This document shows, one piece after another, positions 24,418-36,713 of a stretch of 64,000 bases of DNA. This DNA is from Thelephora terrestris (Eukaryota; Basidiomycota; Agaricomycetes; Thelephorales; Thelephoraceae): the NCBI GenBank assembly GCA_015956445.1, contig WIUZ02000016.1, positions 310,001 to 374,000 of the forward strand, written 5' to 3'. The translations under genes and the position numbers were made by a program. The notes beneath the pieces are model-generated. The model was not told where the DNA came from and did not search any database. It was given only the letters and a program-made list of their open reading frames with translations. The number at the start of each line of letters is the position of its first letter. Position 1 is the stretch's first letter.

Positions 24418-25342
24418 GGCTGGGGGCTCCCATACATTACTTCTTCCTGCTGTGTGGCGAACCCATATGACTGCTCTGTCAAATATCCAGTCCTATCACC
24501 TTCACCCTCTGGGCTGGGGGAAATAAGATAAAAAAAGACCTGCAATGCGATCGAACAGCTTACTTCTCCAACTTGATCCCCCTTAGAATGGTTTTCGAGG
24601 ACATCCGAGATTCGAGCCCCTGGGGGATGGGAAGTGGGGATAAGAAAGATGAGATGGGGCGTGAGGTCTGTTACAGTTAGTCGCGTTTCAATAGGTATTT
24701 GTGAATGCCGTTGCGCTAGAACCAGACGCTGTTCCTGATGAAGGGGTCTGGACCTTGAGCTCAGCTAGCCTTGAAGCTTGAGGATTGACGCGCCAAAATC
24801 CTGATGCCGCCTCCACCGAGGAATCGAATGTTCAAAGAGGTGAATACAATATCCCCAGCAGTTCCCCAACGATGTCACTTTGGTTTGCCGTGGCTTGACG
24901 AGCGGTGGGATAGGAATAAAGTATGGTGAGAGGGAGAGGGGGGGGACAGTGGCGGCGAGCGCTGAACGCCAACTCCGGTGCCATTGTTAGTCGCTAGCGC
25001 AGAGCTACAGTGGTTTCCTAAAGTCCTCGAGCCGCTAAGCTTCAAGCTTCAAGTCCCAGGCATGCACCAAACATATTTCCCTTATGAGAGCGGAAAGATG
25101 GGGAAGAGTGGCCAGCGCATGGCTAAATTGGCAAAGAAAACGTTCATCGCCGTCAGTGCAGATAGGTGAAGATCAGGTGTGACCGTGGCGCCACCCACTT
25201 GATCAAATGGCCACGCTTGAACAGGACGCATCGTGTGAACAAATGACCGCCGCGCATCTTGACGAGGGTTCGAGCTCCTCCAGGCTGCTTCTCACTGCGT
25301 CTGTGCCATACCATTCCCTCTCAGCTACCACGTGTTTCGACG
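24418..25342. promoter_or_regulatory. Divergent region between DUF6535 and NLR copy 3
   Basis: 925 bp without a recognised gene separate the two head-to-head starts. A shared promoter region is likely. No TATA box stands out. Confidence 0.4.
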
Positions 25343-28138
25343 ATGGCTACAAACATCCCGCCGCCGAAAGGTCGCGATGGCACTCTTTCCTTGCTAGGCG
25401 CAGCCATCGAATCTTTGAACGTTGCAAAGGGGATTACAAGCATCACGCGGGCCAAGGCTGTCTTTGACGCGGCTAGTGCCCTTCTGGCCATGATTAGAGT
25501 ATGTTTCCCCTACTCTGCACCGGTGATCTTCTGGAAGGTGTCTATCTAGGACTCGATTGACAACTTGGGAGACTACGTCAAGCTTGGGCTATCCTGCGCC
25601 CGCGTATGTCGATCTCTCGACCGAGGGTTGAGTGGGCGACGGTCAGATGAGCTTAGCGGGTCCGTGCTCGTGGCGATCGATGAGCTGACGACGTGAGTCG
25701 GACCAGCAATGCGTACATTGAACAATACAATATCCAAGGTCTCAACCGCAGAACCGTGGGCGCGATCCAGAGGAAGATTGTCCAGCAGGGCAGAAGGAAC
25801 ACAGCTTCACGTTTCTTTTACTCGAAAATAGATAAAAGTGCAATCGCCGCTTGGGGCCAGGACCTTGATAGGATCCTCCTTATCTTTGATGTATGTTCAG
25901 TCATTCCCGTTGGGAGATTGCTAATAGCTTCCAATTTAGACGGAACTGTCAATGCATAACCACGTTATACTTTTGGACATCCGTCGTGATGTGCGGGGAG
26001 GACAGGGAGGCACCAATCCCCAGCATCAGTCGGTAAGCACGGCTTTCTCTGCACCGACAATAAAATGCTGATCATCTCTCAGTCCCAAGCAAGGTCAGTG
26101 CTCGTTAACGTTGAATGGATCCACGGACTTATGTTTCGATAGTGTTCCACTTGGGGAATTGCCTCCCCCGCCGCCAAAGGCCTTTTTCGGACGCGGTGGG
26201 CTAGTCGAGGAGACCGTTGGTCATGCAGAAAAGCTCGAATCCGTCGCTCTCATTGGCGCCGGAGGAATCGGAAAGACATCGATTGCCCTCTCTGTCCTTG
26301 ACGACGACCGCATCAAGGCACGATTTGGAGATAACCGTCGATTTGTCCGCTGCGACCGGTTTCCTGCTTCGAGCGCTCACTTCCTCGCCCGACTGTCTAA
26401 GGTGATCGGTGCAGGACTCGAAAACCCCGAGGATCTAGCACCCCTTCGTCCCCTTCTTTCCTCAAAGGAGATGATCATAGTCCTCGACAACGCCGAGACC
26501 ATTCTCGATCCCCAAGGAACAAATCATGAAGAGATTTACGCAGTGGTGGACGAACTATGTCAGTTCAAAACCGTATGCCTCTTAATCACTTCCCGCATCA
26601 CAACAGTCCCCCGGTACTGCAAACGCCCACAAATCCCGACACTGTCAAAGGAGGCGGCATGCGAAATCTTCTACGGTATCCACAGTAACGGCGAGCGGTC
26701 TGGGACCATCAACAACCTTCTTCAGCGCTTGGACTTTCACGCGCTCTCGATAACGCTACTCGCCACCACCGCATCCGACAACCTATGGGATCACGATCGA
26801 TCGGCCAAGGAGTGGGACGAACAACGCGCGCAGGTGCTTCGGACGGATCACAATGAGAGCTTGGCAAAAACCATCGAATTGTCACTCGCTTCCCCCACAT
26901 TCCGCAACCTCGGTCCTAACGCCCGTGACCTCCTCGGGGTGGTTGCTTTTTTCCCACAAGGTATCGGCGAGAAGAACCTCGACTGGCTTTTCCCCACAAT
27001 CCCCGACAGAAAGAACATTTTCGACAAGTTCTGCGTCCTTTCTTTGACGTACCGAAGCAACGGCTTCATCACGATGTTGGCACCAATCAAAGACTACCTC
27101 TGCCCTCGAGATCCGAAGTCATCTCCCCTCCTCTGTGCTACCAAAGATCACTACTTCACTCGGTTGTCGGTTCGGTGTCATCCCAGCAGTCCCGGATTCG
27201 AGGAAACACGGTGGATCAAGTCGGAGGACACGAACGTTGAGCACTTGCTTGACATCTTCACATCATTTGACGTAGGCGCGCTCAACATCTGGGATGTTTG
27301 TTGTCACTTCATGACCCACCTCGCTTGGCAAAAACCGCGACAAACAGTGCTGAGGTCGAAGATTGAAGGTCTACCTGACGGTCATCCCTCCAAGGCCGGG
27401 TGCTTGTTTGGGCTCTCACGGCTGTTCCAATTGATCGGAAAGCACGCAGAACAAAAACAGCTTCTCATCCATACCTTAAAGCTGTGGAGAGAACGCGGGG
27501 ATGACTCTCAGGTCGCTCTGACTTTGGAATTCCTATCCTACGTAAATTGGGCTCTGAGGCTCCCTGGGGAAGGGATACCACAGGTGGAGGAAGCATTAGA
27601 AATCTTCAAACGGCTCGAGGACACAAAGGGACAAGCAAAATGTTTGAATACCCTTGCCCGGTTGTTGCTTGTCGACAATCGGCTCGACGCTGCGGAAGCC
27701 GCTGCATTACGCCAGATCGAACTTCTCCCCCAAGAATTTCAGCTCTGCCGATCCCATCGCCTTCTCGCCACGATATTTCTTTCCAAGGGAGAGAAAAAGA
27801 AAGCCATTCATCATCTCGAGACGGCCCTGACAATCGCATCCCCTCCCAATTGGCAAGATCAACTGTTCTGGATTCATTACGAGATGGCCAAGCTGTTTCA
27901 TGGCGAACGCGAATCCGATCACGCGAACGCCCACATCGAGCAAGCCAAATCGCACGTGGCTGACAACACATACAACCTGGGTCGCGGGGCGGAGATGCAG
28001 GCTCGGATTTGGTATCAGGAAGGCCGACTCGAAGAGGCGAAAACCGAGGCTTTGCGTGCAATGGAGGTCTATGAGAGGCTTGGGGTAGTGAAGCAGGCAG
28101 GGCGCTGCCGAGAGCTCTTCCAAATGATTGAATGTTGA
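25343..28138 (+). CDS. STAND/NLR protein, NB-ARC plus TPR-like repeats (copy 3, intact)
   Basis: Six exons (25343-25498, 25550-25692, 25752-25890, 25940-26032, 26083-26093, 26143-28138) add up to 845 residues; exon 5 is an 11-nt microexon. Residues 1-180 form a helical N-terminal domain common in basidiomycete NLRs (MATNIPPPKGRDGTLSLLGA; QGRRNTASRFF). NB-ARC follows, with P-loop GAGGIGKT at 219-226, Walker B-like EMIIVLDNAET and CLLITSRITT. From about residue 560 come TPR-like helical pairs (LLATIFLSKGEKKKAIHHLE). It is likely a ligand- or non-self-sensing switch. NB-ARC and TPR parts are near paralogues of copies 1, 2 and 4, but the N-terminal domain is different. Confidence 0.93.
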
Positions 28139-28570
28139 ACGAGCATGGATAGCCGGTCTATCCCAGGCAAATCAGATCATGGCGGTGAGTTTCTGACTAC
28201 AAGGTTACTTGTAATCCCTACTAACTCTGTTTTTAGTGTGCAATGTGCTTCATCGGAAAGCTCTCATGGTGGCGAACTGGGCGGGTGTTCCTGGAAGAAA
28301 TGTCGTTCTACCTCTTTTCCCCAATGACACGCTATATACATAGCACCAGCTGACCTCTTGCGGATACCAGTTTACACATTATCATTGTGCTGTTCGTCGT
28401 TCAGATGCACCACGTATTGTCTTTCCACACTTTCTGTCTGTCGGTTCATTCCTTGTTTTTCTCTTTTTCGGTTTATTACGCAGAGAAACACCTGTGTTAC
28501 GCGTTTTAAGCTTTCCTCTGTCGAGTCCCTGCATTTGCGACTTATAGTATTAACTAGAGGTTCTCAAGAA

Positions 28571-28695
28571 TCACCGCCCTGGATTGTTTCCTTGCCCCTC
28601 GAAAATGATATCCAGCGGGCTGCGGGTTAGGCATTCCGACCGACGACCCAACTGCTCAAGAATGCGATTCAGCCGCTCAGCTAGATCCCTCCAAT
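28571..28695 (-). pseudogene. DUF6535 gene relic 3 (C-terminal piece)
   Basis: The minus-strand peptide HWRDLAERLNRILEQLGR aligns with HRKDLVDHLVRVLGQLGR near the C-terminus of the intact DUF6535 protein. The match then fades before a stop. It lies just downstream of NLR copy 3 on the opposite strand. Short, so the call is moderate. Confidence 0.55.
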
Positions 28696-30293
28696 GACTC
28701 GAAGAATGTGGACGCGATACAACGCACCCATTTCGTTTCGTCTGGGGGCCTGAACCGCTTCCGGCTTTGGATTCAAGGGAGAGTAGGTGTTAAGAAGGAC
28801 GAAAGGAACGAAGCGTGCCAAGCGCTCGATATATTATCTGTGGCGGTGAGGTAGCATTTCTGGATGCCTGAGTTCGCGTCCTAGTTGGACGCTTTTGCAG
28901 GAGAACTTCGCGATTTTTGCAGGGTAGAACCGAACGCGCAAACTACAAGGCCCAGGACTTGCTGCCTATGGCCTCGGAAATTCCGGCGCGCAAAATTCAC
29001 CGTTCCATCCTAGTACAGGGGTGGCTGAGCGCAGATACACGTCTTTTTAGCGGAGTAGGGGGGGCAGGCAACGGACACGAGACGAAGTGGCCAGCGCGTT
29101 TGGTGAACAGTCTATAAATAGCTCAAGCCGGGGGGAAGAAAAGGTGAGACCGAGGATACATTCGAAACGCATCGGGTGGTATGGCCTTTGGAAGCGCTGG
29201 TTTGTCAAAGTACCTGGACAAAGACTGGGCAACGGGGCACGACTGATCGGAGGGAGGGCTGATTGCAACTGGCGTCAGTAAGACGCGAGCTCAACCCTGC
29301 TCAACCTGAGACCGAGAACTCGTACGGGAGCCTCCGGATTGCCTAACGAACCTGCGACATCCTGTAGACCCGACACCCCAACCCCCGCAAGATGAGCTAC
29401 AATGCGACATTCCAAAGGATCCGCGTGCTCGGTTCTCTTGCAGGTGGCACTCGTCCGGTAGAGTGCATCGACTCCTCACCCCGTCCTCTTGTCCACAGGT
29501 GCGAATGAGTACGAATGAAGTTACGCGCCACTTGATGTCCCACCTCTCGATCAGAACCTTCCATAGACATCGGAAATCAGTTCGGATCGGTTGAGACAAG
29601 AAACGAAGACAAGAGAGAGGACGAAGCGAACTCACAGGAAAGAGGGAGAGAAGGCCTGTGGATATCCTCGTCTTGACGGGGCGGTGGTATGAGTGGATTA
29701 GCGTTTATGCATTATGGGCAGGCGCACGCTGGGGAGGTCGTACTAGCCAGTGAATGACACCCTGTGTATACATTAACGGAGGAAGTGGTGAACCAAGGAA
29801 GGGGTGTGGTGGAGGCTGGTGAGGGGCGTGGGGTGTTAATTCATTACTGGTTACCGATGGCGGCAGATGCGGTGAGGCGATTTGGAAAACAGGCTGCGTT
29901 CTGAGGAGATCTTCAGCAGATGATGTTCTGTGGCAGGGTGAACGTAGGCGAGTTGTCGTTCAGTGTCGTTCCGATTGACGGCAGAGAGGCCGTGGCGCCA
30001 CGTGGATGGCCTGCAGAACCCTCAGTCACAGTGTGGGAATCTCCCCATCACCGCGCTGCAAGACAACGGTCACACTTTGGTCATCGCTCCCGCACTTACA
30101 CCTCGTATCGTGCTGGATCTGAGTCAAGGACACGTGTGGATTCTCTCTCAGTAGTGTCCACGTCAATTCAGGCTAGCCTCAAATCTGTTGTCGTAGCGTC
30201 AACCCACGCGGAACGTTTCCCGTTCTTTACCCCTTCATCTTGCACAGCATCCTCTCTTCCTGGAGATCGCACCCAAAAGCCGCCACCAAACTC
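28696..30293. other. Intergenic region upstream of NLR copy 4
   Basis: About 1.6 kb with no recognised gene or repeat. Open frames here are short and not supported by homology. The last few hundred bases must hold the NLR copy 4 promoter. Confidence 0.4.
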
Positions 30294-33167
30294 ATGTCTA
30301 CCCCCTCTCAAGGAACTTCAGGACCAGGTGGGGGCGCTGGATTTCAACCTGCCTACGATCGACTGGTGAGTGGACGCATCCAGCGCCAGAGCCAGTGTTG
30401 ACCCGGTTGAAACAGAAATCGACCGAACAATCCATACACCATGAAATCAGGAGGTTGACTGTGAGTACGCTCGATATATTTACCCCCAGGCTCTAGGATT
30501 AACGAATCAATCGGCGATGCAAGTATACTGTCCGGACCCTGCATGAGGTAAGAAGCTTCCTCTTGAGCGAGGCACCTTGCTGATTAGACTATAGGAGTCG
30601 TCCGTTACGAAGGAAAAAATTGATGCATTGTTGAAGGAGTTGGACAGGTTGGGATTGAAGGCGGATGGTGGGGATGTGGCGAATGCATTGCAGCCAACGC
30701 GAAGCGATGCTGCACTCGCGTCAGTATATTTGGTCCGCTTCGTTAGATCTCTAATCGAGTCTTCTCCAGGGCCTTGGAACGAATCAAAGAAAAGCTCCAA
30801 GACTTACCTGATCGCATCGAGAATGTGGGACGCGTGGGGAACGACGGGAATACCAAGGATGTATCGGATCTCCTCGATGATATTCGGGATACGGTTGTCG
30901 ATTGCCAAGTAAGTAACAGGGTTTGGATCGGTCAGCGCCCCAACCTGCTGATGAATCCCCAGTCGGTTATAGTTTCGGCTAGCATACCTGGCGAACTACC
31001 TCCTCCAGCGCCGAGAGCCTTCTTCGGACGCGAAGAGTTGACCGATAAGATCGTCGGTCATGCAGAAAAGCTTGAACCTGTCGCCCTCATCGGCGCAGGG
31101 GGGATTGGGAAAACGGCCATCGCCCTCACTGTCCTTGACGACGACCGTATCAAGGCACGGTTTGGTGATAACCGTCGATTTATCCGTTGCGATCAGTTCC
31201 CGGCTTCGCGGACTCACTTCCTCGCCCGTCTCTCCCAAGTCATCGGTGCGGGAGTCAAAAACCCTGAGGATCTGGCACCCCTGCGTCCCCTTCTTTCCTC
31301 CAAGGAGATGATCATAGTCCTCGACAATGCTGAGTCTATTCTCGATCCTCAAGGAACAGATCACCAAGAGATCTATACACTGGTGGACGAACTGTGCCAG
31401 TTCAAAACTTTGTGCCTCTTAATCACTTCCTGCATCACAACAGTCCCCCGGTACTGCAAACGCCCACAAATCCTGACACTGTCAGAGGAGGCAGCATGCG
31501 AAATCTTCTATGGTATCTACGGTAACGGCGAGCGGTGCGGGACCATCAACAACCTTCTCCAGCACTTGGAATTCCATGCCCTCTCAATAACACTACTTGC
31601 CACCACTGCATCCGACAATGTTTGGGATCACATTCGACTAGCCGAGGAGTGGGAAGAACAACGTGCACAGGTGCTTCAGACAGATCACAACGAGAGCCTG
31701 GCAGCAACCATTGAATTGTCACTTGCTTCCCCCACATTCTGCCATCTTGGTCCCAATGCTCGTGACCTCCTCGGGGTGGTTGCTTTTTTCCCACAAGGTG
31801 TTGATGAGGAAAACCTTGACTGGTTCTTCCCCACAATCCCCAACAGAAAGAACATCTTTGACAAGTTCTGTGCTCTCTCATTGACACACCGAAGCAGTGG
31901 CTTCATCACAATGTTGGCACCAATTCGGGACTACATCTATCCCCAAGACCCAAAAGCATCTCCGTTCCTCTGTGCAACCAAGGACCATTACTTCACCCAG
32001 TTGTCTGCCAATCCTGAGCCCAGTGAATCCTTGTTTGGAGAAACACAGTGGATCATACGAGAGGATGTGAATGTTGAGCACCTGCTTGATGTTTTCACAT
32101 CTACTGACACAAATGCAGTGGATGCCTGGAATGCTTGCAGTGGTTTCCTACACCACCTTTATTGGCATAAACCACGGCAAACTACATTGGGGACAAAGAT
32201 TGAAGGCCTTCCTGATGGTCATCCCTCCAAGACCAGATGCCTACACAGGCTTGCACATGTGTCTGAAGCAATCGGAAAAATAGCAGAAGGCAAACAACTC
32301 CTGACCCAGACCTTAACACTTGAGAAAGAGCAGGGGAATGACTTTGGGATTGCTGAAATGCTGCAATGTCTGTCTAGTGCAAATGAGGATCTAGGGATCT
32401 ATGAGGAAGGAATACAACAGGCAAAGGAAGCATTGGAAATGTTCCAACGGCTTGGGAATGTGAAGGAACAGCTAAATTGTTTGACAAGCCTTGCTGTTTT
32501 ATTTCTTGCAGATAACCAGCTTGATGCTGCAGAAGACACCATATTACACAGTTTTGATCTCCTCCTGCTCCCCACAAAAAAAAGCCAAGAATACCATCTC
32601 TGCCAGTCTCATCAACTTCTTGGCAATGTATACAATCTCAAGGGAGAGAAGGAGAAGGCTCTTCACCATTACAAGACAGCCCTAATGATTGCATCTCCTT
32701 TCAGTTGGCAATACCAACTATTTGCGATTCATTGGGAGATGGCACATATGTTTCTTCATGGAGGGGAGTTTGACGATGCAAATGCCCACATCAAACAAGC
32801 CAAATTGCATGTGGCTGATGATCTATACAAGCTGGGTGACGGGATGAAGACACAGGCTCAGGTGTGGTATAAGCAACATAGGCTGGAAGACGCAAGGTCT
32901 GAGGTTGTGGATGCATACAAGATTTATGAGAGGCTTGGAGCAGCTGAAGAAATGGACTACTGCCATCAACTCTTCCATATGATTGAACAAGCAGTAGAGG
33001 GCTCATCTATCCCAAGTGGATCAGATTCAGACAGTGAACAAGCAATAGAATGCTCATGTATCATATACGGATCAGATTCAGACAGTGAGTTTAATAGGTT
33101 CCATCCCTTACCCCTGCTAATTTCATCTCATCTTAGCATATTGGACAGCACCCAGCACCCCAATTGA
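30294..33167 (+). CDS. STAND/NLR protein, NB-ARC plus TPR-like repeats (copy 4, intact)
   Basis: Exons 30294-30365, 30416-30460, 30524-30547 (24 nt), 30595-30719, 30770-30908 and 30963-33167 give 869 residues. The N-terminal part (MSTPSQGTSGPGGGAGF, then EIRRL, then KEKIDALLKELDRLGL) is a heptad-like helical region shared with copies 1 and 2. NB-ARC has P-loop GAGGIGKT at 179-186 and EMIIVLDNAES. The TPR-like region contains YNLKGEKEKALHHYKTAL. Near the end a GSDSDSE motif is repeated twice. A 55-nt intron (GTGAGT at about 33,087, CTTAG at 33,136-33,140) would replace the last residues by a different 33-residue tail. CpG is common in the first half and rare in the second. Confidence 0.9.
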
Positions 33168-34046
33168 AGACTTTCAAGAATTTGACCAGGGATCTGAACA
33201 AGTGTCCCACCCCTGAATGCAATATTGCTCATTCTCTGTTTTTTTCCTCAAAGATATTCTATATTGTGCTAGCTGGCCACTTGTATCCATCTGTTGCTGT
33301 ACACATTATCACTCCACCACTTACTGTTGATATCTATCATGTACCTTTGACCACATGTTCTGCCTCTAGGCTTATTGACATTCCTTCTTTTTTTCTATGG
33401 ATTCACAATTACTGTGCCAATGTAGGATACCCTGGTTATGTGTTGTGGATGTTCTGCAACCAAGTTGACTCTATCCTCTTGCAATTGTAAACAAGACCTA
33501 GTTTGTTCAACTGAAGGCAGAATAATCCAATGAGAAGTGTAAGAAGGAAGGCTGAGAAAGGTGTGCACTTTTTATCTGTGCATGTGCAGTACTACCCTTA
33601 TAGCCCATACAGAGCCTCATTATACTATTTTTGGGCAGGGAACACCGTAGATTTGGCCACCCCAATTTATTTATTTCTGAGTCATGGACCAAAAATACCA
33701 TTTGCCCATTCTTTGTCATGCATCTCATGGTTGAAGTGTCATAAAATTCTAGGATAGTGTGCAGGTTTGAGCTGAGATTATTCACCACCAGTGTGTGGAT
33801 TATAGATCCACTCCTGGATGCTCCAGCAGCTAACATAGTCTTGCCACAGTACCACCACCACATAATACCAACTCTTGGAGAGATACAAAGGATCAAAGTA
33901 TGGTAATGGAGTGTATCCACAACAAACTCCTAGAGTCTCAGAAGAGATTGACAGCATTGTGCAAAATGCTTGCAAAGTTTTAAGCCAAAAAGAAAGCAGC
34001 ATGGTTACAAGCAAAGGAACAATGAAGCACACTGATTTAGATGCGA
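33168..34046. other. CpG-poor region downstream of NLR copy 4
   Basis: No gene is recognised. Open frames on both strands (for example minus 33,507-33,920) match nothing I know. The low CpG content continues from the second half of NLR copy 4. Confidence 0.35.
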
Positions 34047-35161
34047 TGTCGCGATGTCGAAACTCTCAATCTCTGATTCCTTCCTATTGGTCGTTTGACT
34101 CCATTGAGTTCCGGACTCTTCTTGGCCTCACGACTGCCTCGAGGCAACCTTCACCCTGATCACCGGACCGCCTCTATTGTTCCTCGGACGTTCTTCCCCG
34201 CTTCGCACCTCCTCTCGGGAACCCTGTTTTGAATCCTCGCGTTCTGCCATCTGCCACACGCTATCCGACCCTCCGGAACTCTGATATCCCCGACGCCTCG
34301 TTCCCCTCACCTTTCAACCTCGTTTCGACTCTCGTTCTAGCCCTTCGCCATCGCTATCTATTGTTAGCGATTCCTCCCGCCATCGATCTCCGGTTATCCC
34401 ATCGTTCTGCGCTCTCGTCCCCACGATTCCTTATCGATCGGAACTTCCTGGTCGATCGATCAGTTCCATTCCCCGCGCTGTTCCGTTCTCCGGGCATTTG
34501 CCTCCGTTGCTATCTTCCGCTCTCGATTCCTGTTCCCCTGCGTTTTCTCCTTTATGACACGGCTTCCTCTCGTGCCGTCGTCACCCCTTCGTCATCGTCC
34601 CTGTAGTTACTCAGCCTTCGTCGTCGTTCCCCCCTAGTAGTTACCCCTCTTACCTAGCTCCTCTTAGTTTCGCTTTTCCGTTCCCTTCTCTCTCACAGAC
34701 TATCTCGACACTGCCTATTTAGGAGAGTCTTCGGTTTCCTTTATATACTGTGTCTTAGATAACCTGGAATGCATCGACTTAGATCCCCCAGTTCAGTTTC
34801 AGTCCGAGTTCTCCAGTTCTCCGGTTCGCTCTCCAGTTCTCAAGTCAAGTTCTCGGCTTCTCTGTGTCTTATCTCTTGCTCCTACCAAAGCCTACTTCAG
34901 CTACTTTACGACTTCGCGGTGATTCTCTATCGCAACTCTCCGCAACCTCGGTTCCTATCCCCCTCTGCTTTGTCTCGAATCTCGCGCTTTACTCTAGTCG
35001 TCGCGGTCTTCCCCGGCGATTCTCCAGACATCTTCGGGCATCTCTGAGCAGATCTTCTGTTCCGGTGGTCGTACAGAACTCAACACTCAACCGGTACCCA
35101 CCTCAACTGCTTGTACACTCTTTTTAGGGTATCCAACTACCCGGAGTGTTCAGCTAGTTCA
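34047..35161 (+). mobile_element. Solo LTR-like fossil, pyrimidine-rich (LTR type 1)
   Basis: A pyrimidine-rich block starting TGTCG and ending GCTAGTTCA. It has a TATA-like stretch (TTATATACTG near 34,741) in the position expected of an LTR promoter. No internal domain adjoins it, so it looks like a solo LTR. The type 2 LTR at 49,485 has the same end pattern. Boundaries are approximate and no clear target duplication is seen. CpG is retained here, unlike the surrounding DNA. Confidence 0.55.
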
Positions 35162-35850
35162 GCGGCTATCATCCCCGGTATGCTCAATGCATCTCAGGAG
35201 ACTGATCTACATGAAGAGAGTTTTTTGAGAAGGAAATTGGCCATTGTTATTTCAAAATAAGCTCCCAGTTCCTCACATCATGAAACCAGTTTTTTGTGCA
35301 AAGTGCAAGAATGGAGAAAACCACAAAAAGTCACTGGTAGGTGCTTTAAAAGCTATGAAAGTGGATCAGAGTGCCAAACTCAAAAGGTAGAAAAGTGAAC
35401 TGCACATGGCACTGTTGTGCTTCAGGTGGGTGTGGTGTTAGGTCCTATACAGAAGATAACCTACACTTGTTGGTTTGCTTAGAGACTAAGGTTATAGAAG
35501 CTAAGCAGACTGGTTAGACAGTCAATGAACTAGACTACCAACTCCACAGGGTGAGCAGAATTCCTCTTCCTGGCTCTTGGTCCTGATGAGTTTGCTGAAG
35601 GACCTACTCTGTAAGTGTTCCCTTCAGTATTATTCCAGGGGAATTATCACAAACATGTCACATGTTGAGGAAGATAACACAAGTCATTCAAGAAATATGT
35701 GTCATTTGTAGTAAAAATACAAAATGATTCAAAAAAACTTAATCAAAACAAAGGGATCCACTTCACAAGGGCAGTCCTGCTATGTTGAACAGCGATTAGC
35801 AAAGTGGAAAGGATTATATACGCTTTGAGGACAATAAGAGTACCTCCCCG
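35162..35850. other. CpG-poor unrecognised DNA
   Basis: No gene is seen. The stretch 35,645-35,850 (ACACAAGTCATTCAAGA; GGATTATATACGCTTTGAGG) resembles 51,130-51,314 upstream of family B copy 1. It may be an old copy of that promoter region. Confidence 0.4.
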
Positions 35851-36432
35851 ATGTCAGATCCACCTAACACTCCTGACATCCCAAGTCATCATGGAGTACC
35901 CCCTCATGCATCTCTATTGTCACTTGATCTAGCCCTTCTCTCACTAAGTCGAACCCACACTTCTCCTGCAACTTTGTCACCTCCGACTTCAGCCTCATGC
36001 ACACTTGACAAGCCTTGCTTGATGGATGGCAACACTGTCCAAAACACATCAGTGGACTCTTGTGAGTCTTCTTCAAAGTCCATTCCACCACCTGAGGAAC
36101 TGGGGCAGGATTCCAGGGAGTGGATAGAGGGAGAGAAACACCCTGATCCTGGAGGAGTCGGAGGGATGACTGGGGGCTGATCCTTGAGGAGGCACAGTCG
36201 ACAGATGCAGTGCTTTCAGACAGCTGCCTGAAAAGATTTCCAGTGCTTATGAACAAAATGTGCAAACTCTTCATCGAAGTTCCCAAACATAACATACATA
36301 AGATCCATCTGCTTCTCCAACCTAACAATTCTCTCCTCTCTATTGCGCTCCATAGTGTCAAGAAGGGAAATGAGATGTCCAGCCTGGTCCCAGACATAGA
36401 GAGGAGCATCGTGCTGACAGGGAAACTTCTGA
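35851..36432. other. Unrecognised possible gene relic
   Basis: A plus-strand frame starts MSDPPNTPDIPSHHG at 35,851, behind a family-B-like promoter stretch. The minus strand holds a coiled-coil-like peptide, LLDTMERNREERIVRLEKQM. Neither matches a family I know. It could be the far end of the hAT relic to the right or a diverged family B gene. Confidence 0.25.
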
Positions 36433-36713
36433 CACTGGGGAAAGGGCACCTGGAATCAGTGATTACATCTTGATTACATGGTGAGTTAAGGTGCACTTTT
36501 AAATAATTGTAATTGCCAATTCCAGATTGATTACATTTCAAATATTACCTTGCCATGTAATTGAATTGATTCCACCAGCTCCATTTGAAATTTCCTCAAG
36601 ATGTTCCCAAGCAATGTTTCCTGAATGTGCCCACTGGGCACATTGTGAAAACATCTAATATTTTTGAGTGCATTTAGATTACATCTCAGACAATTGAAGA
36701 ACATGTTGACTAC
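36433..36713. mobile_element. CACTGGGG element, family A, partial (A-1)
   Basis: The left part of the 501-bp family A element described at 36,714, clearly older and truncated. It ends exactly where the next, complete copy begins, so the second copy is nested in or recombined with it. It has no coding capacity. Confidence 0.75.

Noticed and set aside
24740-25050. Inverted CTTGAAGCTT-type repeats between DUF6535 and NLR copy 3
   Set aside because: Short and degenerate. No element ends or target duplications could be found.
30461-30489. A 29-nt intron in NLR copy 4 (and 32-nt equivalents in copies 1 and 2)
   Set aside because: Too short for fungal splicing. The downstream acceptor gives 56-63-nt introns and a frame consistent in all copies.
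33507-34032. Possible gene on the minus strand downstream of NLR copy 4
   Set aside because: Frames of 84-137 residues overlap on both strands in CpG-poor DNA, with no recognisable domain or convincing splice structure.
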